Shown here: positions 18,213 to 26,874 of the stretch, piece by piece
Layout of the letters: each line of letters starts with the position of its first letter
Numbering within the stretch: the first letter of the stretch is position 1
Source: CBDBND01 sp965262665
GTDB taxonomy: Bacteria > Pseudomonadota > Alphaproteobacteria > Rhodospirillales > Rhodospirillaceae
DNA length: 64,000 nt
Direction: 5' to 3'
Assembly (NCBI GenBank): GCA_965262665.1
Contig: CBDHFR010000003.1
Location: 1,116,001 to 1,180,000, forward strand
The notes under the pieces: model-generated
What the model saw: the letters and a program-made list of their open reading frames with translations, nothing else
Told to the model about the DNA's origin: nothing
Databases searched by the model: none
Program-made: the position numbers and the translations under genes

Positions 18213-18352
18213 TCATTGAATGTCCAAACCCGACGTCATTCGGACACCCTCTTCCTTCTCCAGCGCCACAGCGGTCTGCTCGAATCGCACTCCGAGGAAC
18301 CACCCGACCGCCACTCAGACGGCAGCGCCGCAGGAACCGGTGGCGGCCTGCG
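18213..18352 (-). pseudogene. remnant of the C-terminus of an NTP/NDP transporter paralogue
   Basis: Read on the minus strand this stretch gives VAVGWFLGVRFEQTAVALEK, which parallels VAVGRFLGLRFEQTKVGDDE at the end of the intact transporter (19211-20545). A TGA stands where the intact gene has the TGG of WVAVG. The reading then runs to a TGA at 18213. Only the last helix and tail remain, abutting the stop of the CpcT-like gene, so a second transporter copy was probably deleted. Confidence 0.6.
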
Positions 18353-19081
18353 CTAACGCCCGCCGACCTTCTTCAACTCTCTCTGAAGGCCCGCCATATT
18401 GCCGCCGACCTGTTCCCCTTTTGAATTAAGCTCGAACAGGTACATCAGCATGGTGGTTGGCGTCATGGCAGACCGGGCGCCGTGATAGGCACGCTCGCCG
18501 TCGATCTCCCTGATCCGGCATTCACCCTGGATTTCAACATCGAAGTGATTGTCCCGCCGTTGCCAATAGGTCGAACACCCCGGGGCCATGCTTCTGACGT
18601 CCTCCAACTTGACGTTGCTGAGTTTCTCGGGGTCTTTCCAGGAGTCGGCCGGGAGCGAGCCGCGTACCTTGGGGAGATAGATCGAGTTCTCAATGACCCG
18701 GCTTTCATACAGCGGCGTCAGGACCCAATACTGTTGGACGAAGACTTTTCCATCGATTTGTTTTTCTGTGTAGAACACGTTTTCCCCGAGCGCTGGGGCG
18801 TTGATACGAACGTAATGGTCGTGATGCCAGGGGTACCGCAAAGACTCGTCAATACCCGCCGCTTCCTGAAACGCCACTTGCGCCTCTGACGACCATTCAC
18901 CCTCCAGCCAGGACATCATGACCGCAAAGTCTTCATCCAGTTGCGCGCGTTCCATAGCCGTCGCCGGGTGCGGCGTGAACGGACGGCTGCGGTCCGTGTT
19001 CTGGGCCAACGTGGCGGACGAAACCACGGAGCTGAGCGACGCGATTAAAAGGGCGATGGAGAGACTGCGTTTAAAGGACAT
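18353..19081 (-). CDS. CpcT/CpeT-like (DUF1001) secreted protein
   Basis: A 242-residue protein from ATG 19081, which has CGGAG upstream, with signal peptide SIALLIASLSSVVSSATLAQ. The body matches the CpcT/CpeT fold: DFAVMMSWLEGEWSSEAQVA, NVFYTEKQIDGKVFVQQYWV, ENSIYLPKVRG, the APGCSTYWQRR segment and IQGECRIREIDGERAY. In cyanobacteria the family attaches bilins to phycobiliproteins. A signal peptide and the absence of such proteins here argue for a different, unknown periplasmic role. It is followed upstream by the NTP/NDP transporter in the same direction, 129 bp away. Confidence 0.72.
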   Translation of the reverse strand: MSFKRSLSIALLIASLSSVVSSATLAQNTDRSRPFTPHPATAMERAQLDEDFAVMMSWLEGEWSSEAQVAFQEAAGIDESLRYPWHHDHYVRINAPALGENVFYTEKQIDGKVFVQQYWVLTPLYESRVIENSIYLPKVRGSLPADSWKDPEKLSNVKLEDVRSMAPGCSTYWQRRDNHFDVEIQGECRIREIDGERAYHGARSAMTPTTMLMYLFELNSKGEQVGGNMAGLQRELKKVGGR

Positions 19082-19210
19082 CGTGTTCGCTCCGTGTTGA
19101 TGGGATGGGCGTACTGGCTGGTGATCGTTACGGTAGTGCGGATGGGCTGTTAGGGGCAAATCAAACCATGCTGTTGCCATGGGATGAAGGTGCACGAACG
19201 TCCTCGTCTG

Positions 19211-20545
19211 TCATTGGTGCTCGGCGGGAGTCTGGTAGCGGGGAGATATCTCCTCTTCGTCGTCCCCCACCTTCGTTTGCTCGAACCTGAGCCCCAGGAA
19301 CCGGCCGACCGCCACCCATGCCGCAGCGATGCCGGCGCCGATGGCAGCCATAGCACCGAGGGCCAGGTCGAGGCCGTCGGTCAAGCTGGCGAAGACAATA
19401 CTGGAGAGGGCGTCGCCACCCCGGTAGACGACGATGTCGAGCACCGGTTTGGCTTTGAAACGGGTCTCCCGGTTGACCACCGTATACAACATCTCCCGGC
19501 CCGGACGGGTGATAGCGAAATTGCCGGCGCGGCGCACCACTTGCAGTGCCAGCACCACGGTGACGATGGGCGCGAAGGCGAGAATCACCAAACCGAGGCA
19601 AACAAAAAAGGGCACCAGCGCCAGAGTGGTCGGCATGCCGAAGCGGGTGACGATGCGGCTGGTGGCGAAGAAGCCGACCGCAAAGGTGAGGATGTTGATG
19701 GTCAAATCGACGCCGCCGAGGATCTGCGTCCGCGTGGCCCGCTCGAACGGCTCCAACAAGTTCTTCTGTTCGAAGTACACGAACGAGCCGACCGTGGTGT
19801 AGAGCAGCATGAACAAGCCGATGGCAAGCAGATAACGGTTGGTGAAAAACATCTTGAAGCCAGCGAAGGGGTTACCGCCGATGCGGAATTCGCTCAGATC
19901 TGCATGCACATCTTCATTGTGCAAGTCGGTGCTTTTAAGCCGCTCCAGCAAAATGATGATGGGTATGGGCAGACACAACAGGGCGGCTGCAACCAACATC
20001 AGCGTCTCGATACCGAGCACACCGGCGAACAAAGTGGGCACCAATGGCCCGACCAATGCGCCAGCACTTGCGCCAACGGCGATGATGGTGAACAGGCGCT
20101 TGCTTTGCTTCTTGGTGTAAAGGTCCGACATGAAACTCCAGAACACGGAGACGTGGAACAAACTGAACACGCTGACCCAAACGAAGAAGGTTTTGTCGAG
20201 CAGCGCCGCGTCGGTGAAATTGCCACTAATCAAGTAGAAGACGACAAAGGTGGACGCGAAGAACGCATAAACGACCGGAACCAGGATCTGGAATCGGATG
20301 TGCGTGACGGCAAAACCGTACAGCGCCACCACGGTAACGCTGGCGAAAAAGTTGATGTTCCACAGGATACTGAGTTCCGTGTCGGTCCAGTCACTGGCCA
20401 TGGCGTCCCGCACCGGCCGGAGGATGTAATAGCCGGCCATCAGCAGAAAGACGAAGCCGAACGACAGCACTACCGCCCGCTGCTCGTGCGGTTCGATATT
20501 AGAGGCGCTTTTGATCAGGCGCTGGAGCGGGTTCGCCTCGGCCAT
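19211..20545 (-). CDS. NTP/NDP exchange transporter-like protein (TLC/AAA family)
   Basis: A 444-residue membrane protein with about twelve spans. The start (HEQRAVVLSFGFVFLLMAGY, YILRPVRDAMA) and internal motifs (SVFWSFMSDLYTKKQSKRLF; VGASAGALVGPL; RAGNFAITRPGREMLYTVVN; KAKPVLDIVVYRGGDALSS) are typical of the ATP/ADP-translocase-like family. Classical members exchange nucleotides in intracellular bacteria and plastids; many free-living bacteria carry this shorter branch with unknown substrate. A degraded second copy of its C-terminus lies beyond the CpcT-like gene. The intact gene is followed on the upstream side by the hydrolase at 20608 in the same orientation. Confidence 0.83.
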   Translation of the reverse strand: MAEANPLQRLIKSASNIEPHEQRAVVLSFGFVFLLMAGYYILRPVRDAMASDWTDTELSILWNINFFASVTVVALYGFAVTHIRFQILVPVVYAFFASTFVVFYLISGNFTDAALLDKTFFVWVSVFSLFHVSVFWSFMSDLYTKKQSKRLFTIIAVGASAGALVGPLVPTLFAGVLGIETLMLVAAALLCLPIPIIILLERLKSTDLHNEDVHADLSEFRIGGNPFAGFKMFFTNRYLLAIGLFMLLYTTVGSFVYFEQKNLLEPFERATRTQILGGVDLTINILTFAVGFFATSRIVTRFGMPTTLALVPFFVCLGLVILAFAPIVTVVLALQVVRRAGNFAITRPGREMLYTVVNRETRFKAKPVLDIVVYRGGDALSSIVFASLTDGLDLALGAMAAIGAGIAAAWVAVGRFLGLRFEQTKVGDDEEEISPRYQTPAEHQ

Positions 20546-20607
20546 GGTCCGTGGTCCTATACTTTTTAAGTTTTACTGACGGGCCAGTACGGCTGCAGGA
20601 TGTCGTA

Positions 20608-21417
20608 TCACACCAGCGACTTAAGATAGGCCGCTACGGCGTTGGACCATTCCTGGGGCATCTGATCGGTGATGTCGACGCCGCCGCCTTCGATTTCCGT
20701 GTAGGAGAAATGAGGGAACATTTCCATGGTGCGCTGGGCCATGGGGTAGAGCATGTCGCCGGTATTGACGAGCACTAGGACCGGCAGGGTCAGCTTGGCC
20801 ATAGCCTCCGCCGCATCGTATTGAAACGCAGCATGATGGCCGTACCAGAACGGGCCGAGCCCCATCAAATTCTGGATTACATAGCCGGTACAGAGTTCCA
20901 GTCCGTCCGGCTCGTCCTTGATCCACGGCAGGCGATTGACGAACAACTCCGACAAGTGTGAACCATCGGCTTTGGACGCGAATGCCTTTTCCCGGGCGAG
21001 CGACGTGTCGATGTACACCTGCTGCTCGTCACGGGTCATCGGTGCGGGGCTGGACAAAACCAGGGACAGCACCCGATCCGGATAGGCCAAGGCCGCTTCC
21101 GTTACCACTTTCGTGCCTGTGTGGTGACCGCCGAGATGAGCCGCCGGAAGACCCAGGTGATCGAGTACGACCGGGATGGAGGTGGCGTAGTCGGCGATGA
21201 GAGGCGCGCCTGGCGGCGGGTCGGACATGCCGAACCCGGGTGTATCGATGCCGATGACGCGGATCCCCAGCTCCTCCAGCACGGGGTAAACCCGGTCATA
21301 CTGCCGGCTGGTCAGAGGGGACTGGTGACAGAGGATGAGCGGAATATCGCCTTCGACCGTGTCTTGAAAATGAATCTGGCCGAAGGGCCCCTCTGCGTAT
21401 ACGCGTCTCACCTTCAT
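20608..21417 (-). CDS. alpha/beta hydrolase-fold protein with His at the nucleophile position
   Basis: A 269-residue cytosolic protein; ATG 21417 follows a strong AAAGGAGC site. The fold is clear: PFGQIHFQDT, LILCHQSPLTSRQYDRVYPV, IGIDTPGFGMSDPP, a helix DYATSIPVVLDHLGLP, then the elbow GHHTG (97-101). The third position, normally Ser, is His 99. After the seventh strand, NTGDMLYP supplies an Asp. The usual GH segment near the C-terminus reads EGGGVDITDQMPQEW, without the catalytic His. The same changes occur in the protein at 62687-63637, so they are conserved, not random decay. Substrate unknown. Confidence 0.78.
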   Translation of the reverse strand: MKVRRVYAEGPFGQIHFQDTVEGDIPLILCHQSPLTSRQYDRVYPVLEELGIRVIGIDTPGFGMSDPPPGAPLIADYATSIPVVLDHLGLPAAHLGGHHTGTKVVTEAALAYPDRVLSLVLSSPAPMTRDEQQVYIDTSLAREKAFASKADGSHLSELFVNRLPWIKDEPDGLELCTGYVIQNLMGLGPFWYGHHAAFQYDAAEAMAKLTLPVLVLVNTGDMLYPMAQRTMEMFPHFSYTEIEGGGVDITDQMPQEWSNAVAAYLKSLV

Positions 21418-21538
21418 ATCTTTGCTCCTTTGTTTGTCTTGCCGGTTTTTCTTCCCGGGGCGTTTGAACCGCTGGAACGTGTTAGACCTTAACCATAAAT
21501 GGTTGCTGTCGTCGTGTTTTTTACAGGAGGAACTCGCT

Positions 21539-21781
21539 ATGTCAGTCGAAATGCTCACTGAAGTCTTGGGATGGTGTACGGTTATAAACTTCGTCTTGCT
21601 GGGATTGGTAGGGGTCTGGCTGATGCTGTTCCCAAACTGGTCAGCCCGGATTCACGCCCGTTTATTCAATCTCCAGGAAGACGCCGTCCATGTGGTCTAT
21701 TTTCAATACTTAGCCAATTACAAAATCGCGATTTTCATGCTTAACGTGATTCCTTATGTGGCGCTGAAGATCGTTGTCTGA
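21539..21781 (+). CDS. DUF6868-type small membrane protein
   Basis: An 80-residue protein with an excellent ribosome-binding site, AGGAGG at 21525-21530, 8 nt before ATG 21539. It begins MSVEMLTEVLGWCTVINFVL and has two hydrophobic spans (about 10-32 and 58-77) separated by a charged loop with HARLFNLQEDAVHVVYFQY. The WCTVIN start and LANYKIAIFMLNVIPYVAL end match proteins annotated as DUF6868. Function unknown. It diverges from the hydrolase gene across 121 bp. Confidence 0.72.
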   Translation: MSVEMLTEVLGWCTVINFVLLGLVGVWLMLFPNWSARIHARLFNLQEDAVHVVYFQYLANYKIAIFMLNVIPYVALKIVV

Positions 21782-21803
21782 GTAAGGCACGGTATCGGGC
21801 GCT

Positions 21804-22064
21804 TTAGCGCGCCATTGCCCGGCGCCAGCAGTGTTCAAGGACGGCGAAGACCAGACCCCAAACGCCTGCGGAGAGAGCAATCATCGTCAGCCAGAGCCCG
21901 ATGGACATGTCCCCCAGAGGTACATCCATTGCGATGCTGACGATGATGATCGGAAACATCAGGCCGTTGGCCAGGATAGGTGAGACCTGGAGGCCGATAA
22001 ACATGCCGACAGGAGGTGCTATGATGCCGAACAGGGCGCCGTAAAGGAGCGGTTTCTTTTTCAT
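21804..22064 (-). CDS. small membrane protein, unknown
   Basis: An 86-residue protein beginning MKKKPLLYGALFGIIAPPVG at 22064, with about three hydrophobic stretches (8-27, 31-50, 57-80) and a basic end (CWRRAMAR). An ATG at 22088 in frame is an alternative; neither start has a strong ribosome-binding site. It converges with the DUF6868-type gene, 22 bp between stops. No family recognised beyond a general small membrane protein. Confidence 0.5.
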   Translation of the reverse strand: MKKKPLLYGALFGIIAPPVGMFIGLQVSPILANGLMFPIIIVSIAMDVPLGDMSIGLWLTMIALSAGVWGLVFAVLEHCWRRAMAR

Positions 22065-22124
22065 TGTTGAAGCATAGCCCAACATCACCCAATTCCCGCC
22101 GACTCACACGAAAGGTCCAGTCCG

Positions 22125-22944
22125 ATGAACCCTATTGAATTTCCCCGCCGCACCGCGCTTTCAAGTTTAGGCGCCGTGGCGGTGACCGGCATCGCGCCGC
22201 CGGTACAGGCTGCCGGGCATGAAGTCTGGATGACTGATCCCCACAAGGTTCTGAACATCTACATTCGTATGCAATCTGACATTTCGGGTAACGCCCTGGC
22301 GTTATCACGGCCATGTGTTGGGGGTTACGCGCAACCAGCCAGCCCGGGTTCTCTACGACTGTGAAGGTGCCGAAACTAAGAAAGTGTTTGTCCGAGACGA
22401 TGGGTTCGAGCTGTGGTCAAAGGTCATGACCCTGTTCAGAGATGCAGACAGTGGTGAGGTTTTGCTCGGCAAACCGTGGAAGAACCCCTTCACCGGTGCC
22501 ATGAACACGGTGACCCCCAATGTTATCGGATCCAAAACGCTGTTGCGGGTCAGAGACGGAAAAATCATGGAAGAGCGGTCGATCAACGGCGCGCCGGCGA
22601 GGCCGGTCGAGCTGACCGGTGACTTTACGGTGTACGGCGACAAAGTGGTGATGGAATTTCACCGCAATCCGCCGCGGCCATTTCCAGCAGAAACCGCCTC
22701 CTTCGCCACCAATACGGCTGAATTGGCGCATGTTCAAGATCCCAGCCGGCCGCGCATTGAAGCCACCTTCTCGGGCTCTGACATCGTGCCCTGGCAACCA
22801 TTTATGGAGATGAAACCGGATCAAGGCCACGCGGTGTGGCACACCAACGGTCGGAAGATGAGCGGGTTTGACGAGTTGTCTCCCGAGTATCTCGAACAGG
22901 CGCAGATCTGCATTCCCGACGTTCTCGATTGGGTAAACCTTTAG
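22125..22944 (+). pseudogene. DUF1838-family Tat-signal protein, frameshifted
   Basis: The first frame starts at 22125 with FPRRTALSSLGAVAVTGIAP, a twin-arginine signal, then DPHKVLNIYIRMQSDISGNA. The expected continuation, WRYHGHVLGVTRNQPARVLY, is one base out of frame near 22295-22302. The rest follows in the second frame: LFRDADSGEVLLGKPWKNPF, KTLLRVRDGKIMEER and the C-terminal EYLEQAQICIPDVLDW. The parts together give a full DUF1838 protein of about 270 residues, so a single indel broke it. Function of the family is unknown. A sequencing error is possible. Confidence 0.72.
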
Positions 22945-22974
22945 AACTCTAACACCTCACTGAGGTAATTGCCC

Positions 22975-24576
22975 CTAAATCTCAGGCAAGGCCCGGTCCT
23001 GAGCGGACGTTTCTTCGGCACAAGCGATCAAAGGCGCGATGTCGTCCGCATAGGGCTTCCATTTACCGATATCCCTGGTGTTGACCTCTTCACGCACCTG
23101 CGCAGCGATGAGCGTACGCACAGGCTGGTGCTTGGGCTGAAAGTCGAGGCACGCGTCGTCCCAATCCAGTCCGCAGTGGCCGAGCAAGCGGCGCACCATC
23201 GGCTCAAACGAGGTGACTAGTTTTTCGTAAGACAGCACTGACACCAACCCAGGCAAGGCATTTTTCCAGATGAGCGCGAGGGCGTCGTAGGACCGTGCAT
23301 GAATGGCGATGTCGTCCAGGTCATGTGAAAACGCGATGGCGTTGTCTTCATCACCAAAGTAATTGAAGTAAATGGACAGGCCCATATCGCGCACATCCCG
23401 CCGGCAATAGATGATTTTGGATTGGGTCAAGATGAAGCGGATGGCGGAAACGCTGATCATGTTGGCCAAGTTTTTATCGACAATAAAGGGCTTCAGCGGT
23501 GCGTGTTGTTCTAACCTATCGAAGTATTGCGCTCTGATGTCTTCGAGATCTGCCCCTGAAAATTGCGGCAGTCTGGCTAGTTGGTTCGATCCCGTTCTTC
23601 CCTTCAGGATAGTATTGACGCTATGAGCGAGATGATCGGTCTCCCCATAGCTTTGGACTTTGGGATGCGCGTTGAGGATGTGCTCAACCAGAGTGGACCC
23701 GCACCGCGGCAAACCGACAATAAAAATTGGGGTAATTTCCCCCTGCGGCTCCGAAGACGCGGCGGCAAAAAAGTCCGATGTATAGATCGCCGCCAGCCCT
23801 TTGAGATCCAGAACCCATGATTTGGGTCGTGAGTTCAGGCTTTGGCGCAGATTGTTTGTTTCTCGAAAATAGGAGAACGCTTCTTTGTGGGCGTTGCAAT
23901 CGTCATGCACTTTACCGAGGGCAAACAACAGTTTGGTCCGTTCCAAGGTGTTGAGGTCATTCTGTTTGATCAAAGCTTGAATCGACGAAGTGAGAGGTTC
24001 ACTGGACGAAAATCGACGCACCATGGCCAGCTCATAAAGGGCCGGAACGTAGTGAGGTTCTCTGCGTAAAATATCTTCCAGGCCTTTAATCGCATCCGCT
24101 TGCTTGCCGAAATACCGCATCATTTGAACTTTAAGGATTCCAATACTTTTGTCGGACGGATTGAGAGCGATCGCCCGATCCAAATCTTTAAACGCGTTTT
24201 TTGATTGGAATTGTTCTTGATGGAGCCTAGCGCGCAAAACATAGGCGTCGGCGGAGTTTTTGTTCAGTTTCAGTGACCGCTTAACAGAAGACCTCGCTTC
24301 CTTGTAACGACCAAGCCCAAACAGGGCTTGTGCCAGGAAAAGGTGCGTCTGGAAGTGACCGTCTTTCAGCGCGAGTGCCTGCTTAAAAAAACCTACTGCT
24401 TCTTCAAACCGATGGCTGGCGTTGGCGATTGCACTGGACAAGTGCAACACGGGATATTGATTTGGAAAATCGGCGCGGAGCAGGCGGCATGCATTGTCTG
24501 CGTCCTGCAGGCGTCCGTTGAGAAGCAGACTACGGGCGGCTTCAAAGCGAGGTTCAATCTCTGACACGTCAACCAT
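22975..24576 (-). CDS. TPR-repeat sulfotransferase
   Basis: A 533-residue protein. Residues about 8-250 are helical tetratricopeptide repeats (ARSLLLNGRLQDADNACRLL; AVGFFKQALALKDGHFQTHL; AYVLRARLHQEQFQSKNAFK). The C-terminal half is a PAPS-dependent sulfotransferase: phosphosulfate loop PIFIVGLPRCGSTLVE (283-298), a later IIYCRRDVRDMGLSIYFNYF binding the 3'-phosphate, and VLSYEKLVTSFEPMVRRLL. Such fusions transfer sulfate to peptides or glycans. It lies 20 nt downstream of a glycosyltransferase gene in the same direction, so the two may modify the same surface sugar. Confidence 0.88.
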   Translation of the reverse strand: MVDVSEIEPRFEAARSLLLNGRLQDADNACRLLRADFPNQYPVLHLSSAIANASHRFEEAVGFFKQALALKDGHFQTHLFLAQALFGLGRYKEARSSVKRSLKLNKNSADAYVLRARLHQEQFQSKNAFKDLDRAIALNPSDKSIGILKVQMMRYFGKQADAIKGLEDILRREPHYVPALYELAMVRRFSSSEPLTSSIQALIKQNDLNTLERTKLLFALGKVHDDCNAHKEAFSYFRETNNLRQSLNSRPKSWVLDLKGLAAIYTSDFFAAASSEPQGEITPIFIVGLPRCGSTLVEHILNAHPKVQSYGETDHLAHSVNTILKGRTGSNQLARLPQFSGADLEDIRAQYFDRLEQHAPLKPFIVDKNLANMISVSAIRFILTQSKIIYCRRDVRDMGLSIYFNYFGDEDNAIAFSHDLDDIAIHARSYDALALIWKNALPGLVSVLSYEKLVTSFEPMVRRLLGHCGLDWDDACLDFQPKHQPVRTLIAAQVREEVNTRDIGKWKPYADDIAPLIACAEETSAQDRALPEI

Positions 24577-24596
24577 TGGCGCTATTGGCTTCGCGA

Positions 24597-25400
24597 TTAC
24601 CCGCCACCCATGAGGTTGCGCACATGGGCGAGGCGCGTTTCCACCACACGTTCCATTTCATCGGTGAGAACAAAGCCGTCATCGCCGCCACCTTCTTTGA
24701 TCTTGGCGTTCCATTCCGCCATGGTCATGGAAAGCTTTTCCCGCTGCCGGTCAAGCACATTGCCGGGTGAAACGAACTGCTCACAGGTTTCCACATCGAT
24801 CTTTTCGTGAGCGACGAGATCACGGAGGCACATGCGATAGAGCGTATCTTCGGTGCGATAGGTGCGGAAGTCAGGCTCCTCGGCAAAGCCTAAGATCATG
24901 TCGTGCCACACTCGGCGGACACAGAAATTGATGGGGTTGGATTCATCCAAGGAGCGACGCCATTGCTCATGAATGGGCATATCGATGTGCATTTGGGTGA
25001 ACACATAACCGAGATCGTTCCGATCCAAAAGAAGCTCTAGGCAAACTGTGACATGGTTGGGATAGAACACGTCATCGGCGTCGAGAAAGAAGAGGTACGT
25101 ACCGGTGGTCTGGCGCACGCCTTCGTTGCGGGAAAAGCCAGGGCCCCGGTTCTCTTCATTTGAGACATGCTTGATGTCTTCTTGCTTTTCAGCCCATCGA
25201 TTGATGAGGTTAGCAGTGCCGTCGGTGGAGGCGTCGTCAACCACGGCAATCTCGGCGATGAGATGGGGGATGGCTGTGCGGGCCTGGTCAACACTGTCCA
25301 CCACGCTCTGCAGGGTCCGCTCCAGAGTCTTTTCCGCGTTGTAGGCGGGAATGACAACGGCAAGGGAGGGGGCGCGAAGATTTGAAGTGGAGGAAGACAT
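24597..25400 (-). CDS. glycosyltransferase family 2
   Basis: A 267-residue GT-A enzyme: SLAVVIPAYNAEKTLERTLQ at the start, EIAVVDDASTDGTANLI binding the nucleotide, RGPGFSRNEGVRQTTGTYLF and the metal motif FLDADDVFYP. The C-terminal half (LDESNPINFCVRRVWHDMIL) likely sets the acceptor and is unusual for the family. A piece of a second copy lies at 63815-64000. The ATG at 25400 is chosen; TTG 25430 and GTG 25427 are alternatives that would include a near-perfect 22-bp palindrome in the coding region. Probably one operon with the sulfotransferase. Confidence 0.85.
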   Translation of the reverse strand: MSSSTSNLRAPSLAVVIPAYNAEKTLERTLQSVVDSVDQARTAIPHLIAEIAVVDDASTDGTANLINRWAEKQEDIKHVSNEENRGPGFSRNEGVRQTTGTYLFFLDADDVFYPNHVTVCLELLLDRNDLGYVFTQMHIDMPIHEQWRRSLDESNPINFCVRRVWHDMILGFAEEPDFRTYRTEDTLYRMCLRDLVAHEKIDVETCEQFVSPGNVLDRQREKLSMTMAEWNAKIKEGGGDDGFVLTDEMERVVETRLAHVRNLMGGG

Positions 25401-25401
25401 G

Positions 25402-25423
25402 GCAGGCACTCTAGTGTGCCTGC
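25402..25423. repeat. inverted repeat GCAGGCAC-N6-GTGCCTGC at the glycosyltransferase start
   Basis: Two perfect 8-bp arms with spacer TCTAGT lie 1 bp upstream of ATG 25400. In mRNA they would form a hairpin over the ribosome-binding site; as DNA they could be an operator. No ribosome-binding site is seen inside. Confidence 0.55.
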
Positions 25424-25536
25424 TCACCAAAAAACAGCTTCACTTAGACGAGATGCAGTTCAGGTCTTGGCCTGGCGCTGATGACGGAGGTACACGACGG
25501 TTCCGGCCCACAAACATTCGATGGCAACACAGACTA

Positions 25537-26701
25537 ATACCAACGGTCATTGAATTTGACCTTCGTGTGCCCATTTGCGCATACCAATCGACATGATTTT
25601 CGAGGGCTTGTCGATGAGCTTGTTCCAGGCGTGGCATGCCGCATCGACGATGTCTTCGTAACTGTCGAAGACGCGGTTCGACAGGTAGGTCTGGCGCAGG
25701 TACTGCCAGATGTTTTCGGCCGGGTTCAGCTCCGGCGATCTGGGCGGCAGGAACAGCGGCGTGATGTTGTCGGGGAACTCCAATTCGGTGGTGGTGTGCC
25801 AGCCGGCGCGGTCCATGAGGAGGACGGCGTGTGAGCCGTCGGCGACGGTGCGGCTAATCTCTTCGAGATGGGCCGGCATGGCATGGGTGTCGGCGAACGG
25901 CATCGCCACGGCCGCACCGGTACCGCGCGCCGGGCAGACGGCGCCGAACAGATAGGCGCTCTGGTAGCGCTGGTCCTTGGGCTGACGCGGACGGCTGCCG
26001 GTGCGCGCCCACTGCCGGACGATGCCGTTCTTCTGGCCAAGGCGCATCTCGTCTTGCCACCACAGCTCGACCGGCGTTGCGGGCGGCAGGTGGGCTACCG
26101 CCGCGGCGAGCGCCCGGGGGAAGTTTCTTTAAACGTCTCCAGCATTGCCGCATCTTGGCCCGGATGGCGCACCCGGGCGCTCATGTGCGAGAAGCCGAGA
26201 TCGTGCAGCAGGCGCGAGACCGAGCGCTCGTGATACTCCACCCCGAAGCGGTCCCGGATAACCTCCTTGAGGTCGAGCCGGCGCCAGCGCACGACGCCGT
26301 CGCTGTCCGGCCCCGCCTCGACGATCTCCGCCAACGCCACCCTCTCCACCGCCGTCAGCTGCGGAACCGCGCCGGGAGATTTGTGGTCGTGCAGGCCCTC
26401 GGGGCCTGCCTGATTGAACCGGTACACCCAGTCGCGCAGGCTCTGGCGGTCCATGCCGCCAACCGCCGCCGCATCCCTACGGTTCAGTCATCATAAACCG
26501 CCGCAATCGCCAGAAGGCGGCGCACCTGATTGGGATCTGTCGCTTTGCGCGCCAAGGCCCGCGCTTGGACCGCGTCATAGTCCGTTCGCAACGGGATCTT
26601 CGCCGACATCAAATCCTCCATTTAAAGCCGGCTTTCTATGAATCACATCATTGCGCCGTGGGGAATCCCTAAAAGAGAATCAATCTCAACGACCGCTGGT
26701 A
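25537..26701 (-). mobile_element. IS630-family element, type B, full-length copy
   Basis: About 1.16 kb, ends ATACCAACGGTCATTGAATT and, inward from the right, ATACCAGCGGTCGTTGAGAT, with TA dinucleotides at the tips. Partial copies occur at 17289, 30318 and 50259. The right end cuts into a VOC-family gene at 26703; to the left lie about 95 bp of unassigned sequence before the glycosyltransferase start. Confidence 0.9.
25547..26609 (-). pseudogene. IS630-family transposase, type B, with extra frameshift
   Basis: ATG 26609 starts MSAKIPLRTDYDAVQARALA. The N-terminal HTH region is frameshifted relative to the fragment at 50352: the bases encoding YDGMNRRD have lost one position (about 26483-26490). 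The frame resumes at MDRQSLRDWVYRFNQAGPEG. As in the other copy, a -1 step after LETFKETSPG is needed to enter the DDE part (PVELWWQDEMRLGQ, AVLLMDRAGW, LPPRSPELNPAENIWQYLRQ). That step may be programmed, the first indel is not, so this copy is likely inactive. Confidence 0.8.
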
Positions 26702-26702
26702 T

Positions 26703-26860
26703 GAGTCCGGCACAGCCAGGACTTCCCACATATTGCCGTCGCTGACTTCTCCTTCGACGAATACTTCGTCGAGGTCGAGAATCTCTTTGTAGAAAGCGCG
26801 GCTGCGGTCCAAATCGGGCACAATCAAGGCGGCGCGAATCATCGGGCTAAAAGCTGGCAT
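26703..26860 (-). pseudogene. VOC/glyoxalase-family protein, N-terminal fragment
   Basis: From ATG 26860 the reverse strand encodes MPAFSPMIRAALIVPDLDRS followed by RAFYKEILDLDEVFVEGEVSDG, the first beta-alpha-beta unit of a vicinal-oxygen-chelate domain. After about 53 residues the sequence enters the IS630 type B end, leaving the second half of the domain missing. It lies 14 bp upstream of the LLM oxidoreductase stop side, in the same orientation, and so was the downstream neighbour of that operon. Confidence 0.7.
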
Positions 26861-26874
26861 AGATAACTCCGGTA

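Noticed and set aside
19184..20569. 461-codon open frame on the plus strand
   Set aside because: It is antisense to the intact NTP/NDP transporter, very rich in His, Gln, Asp and Arg, and has no family resemblance; a by-product of codon bias.
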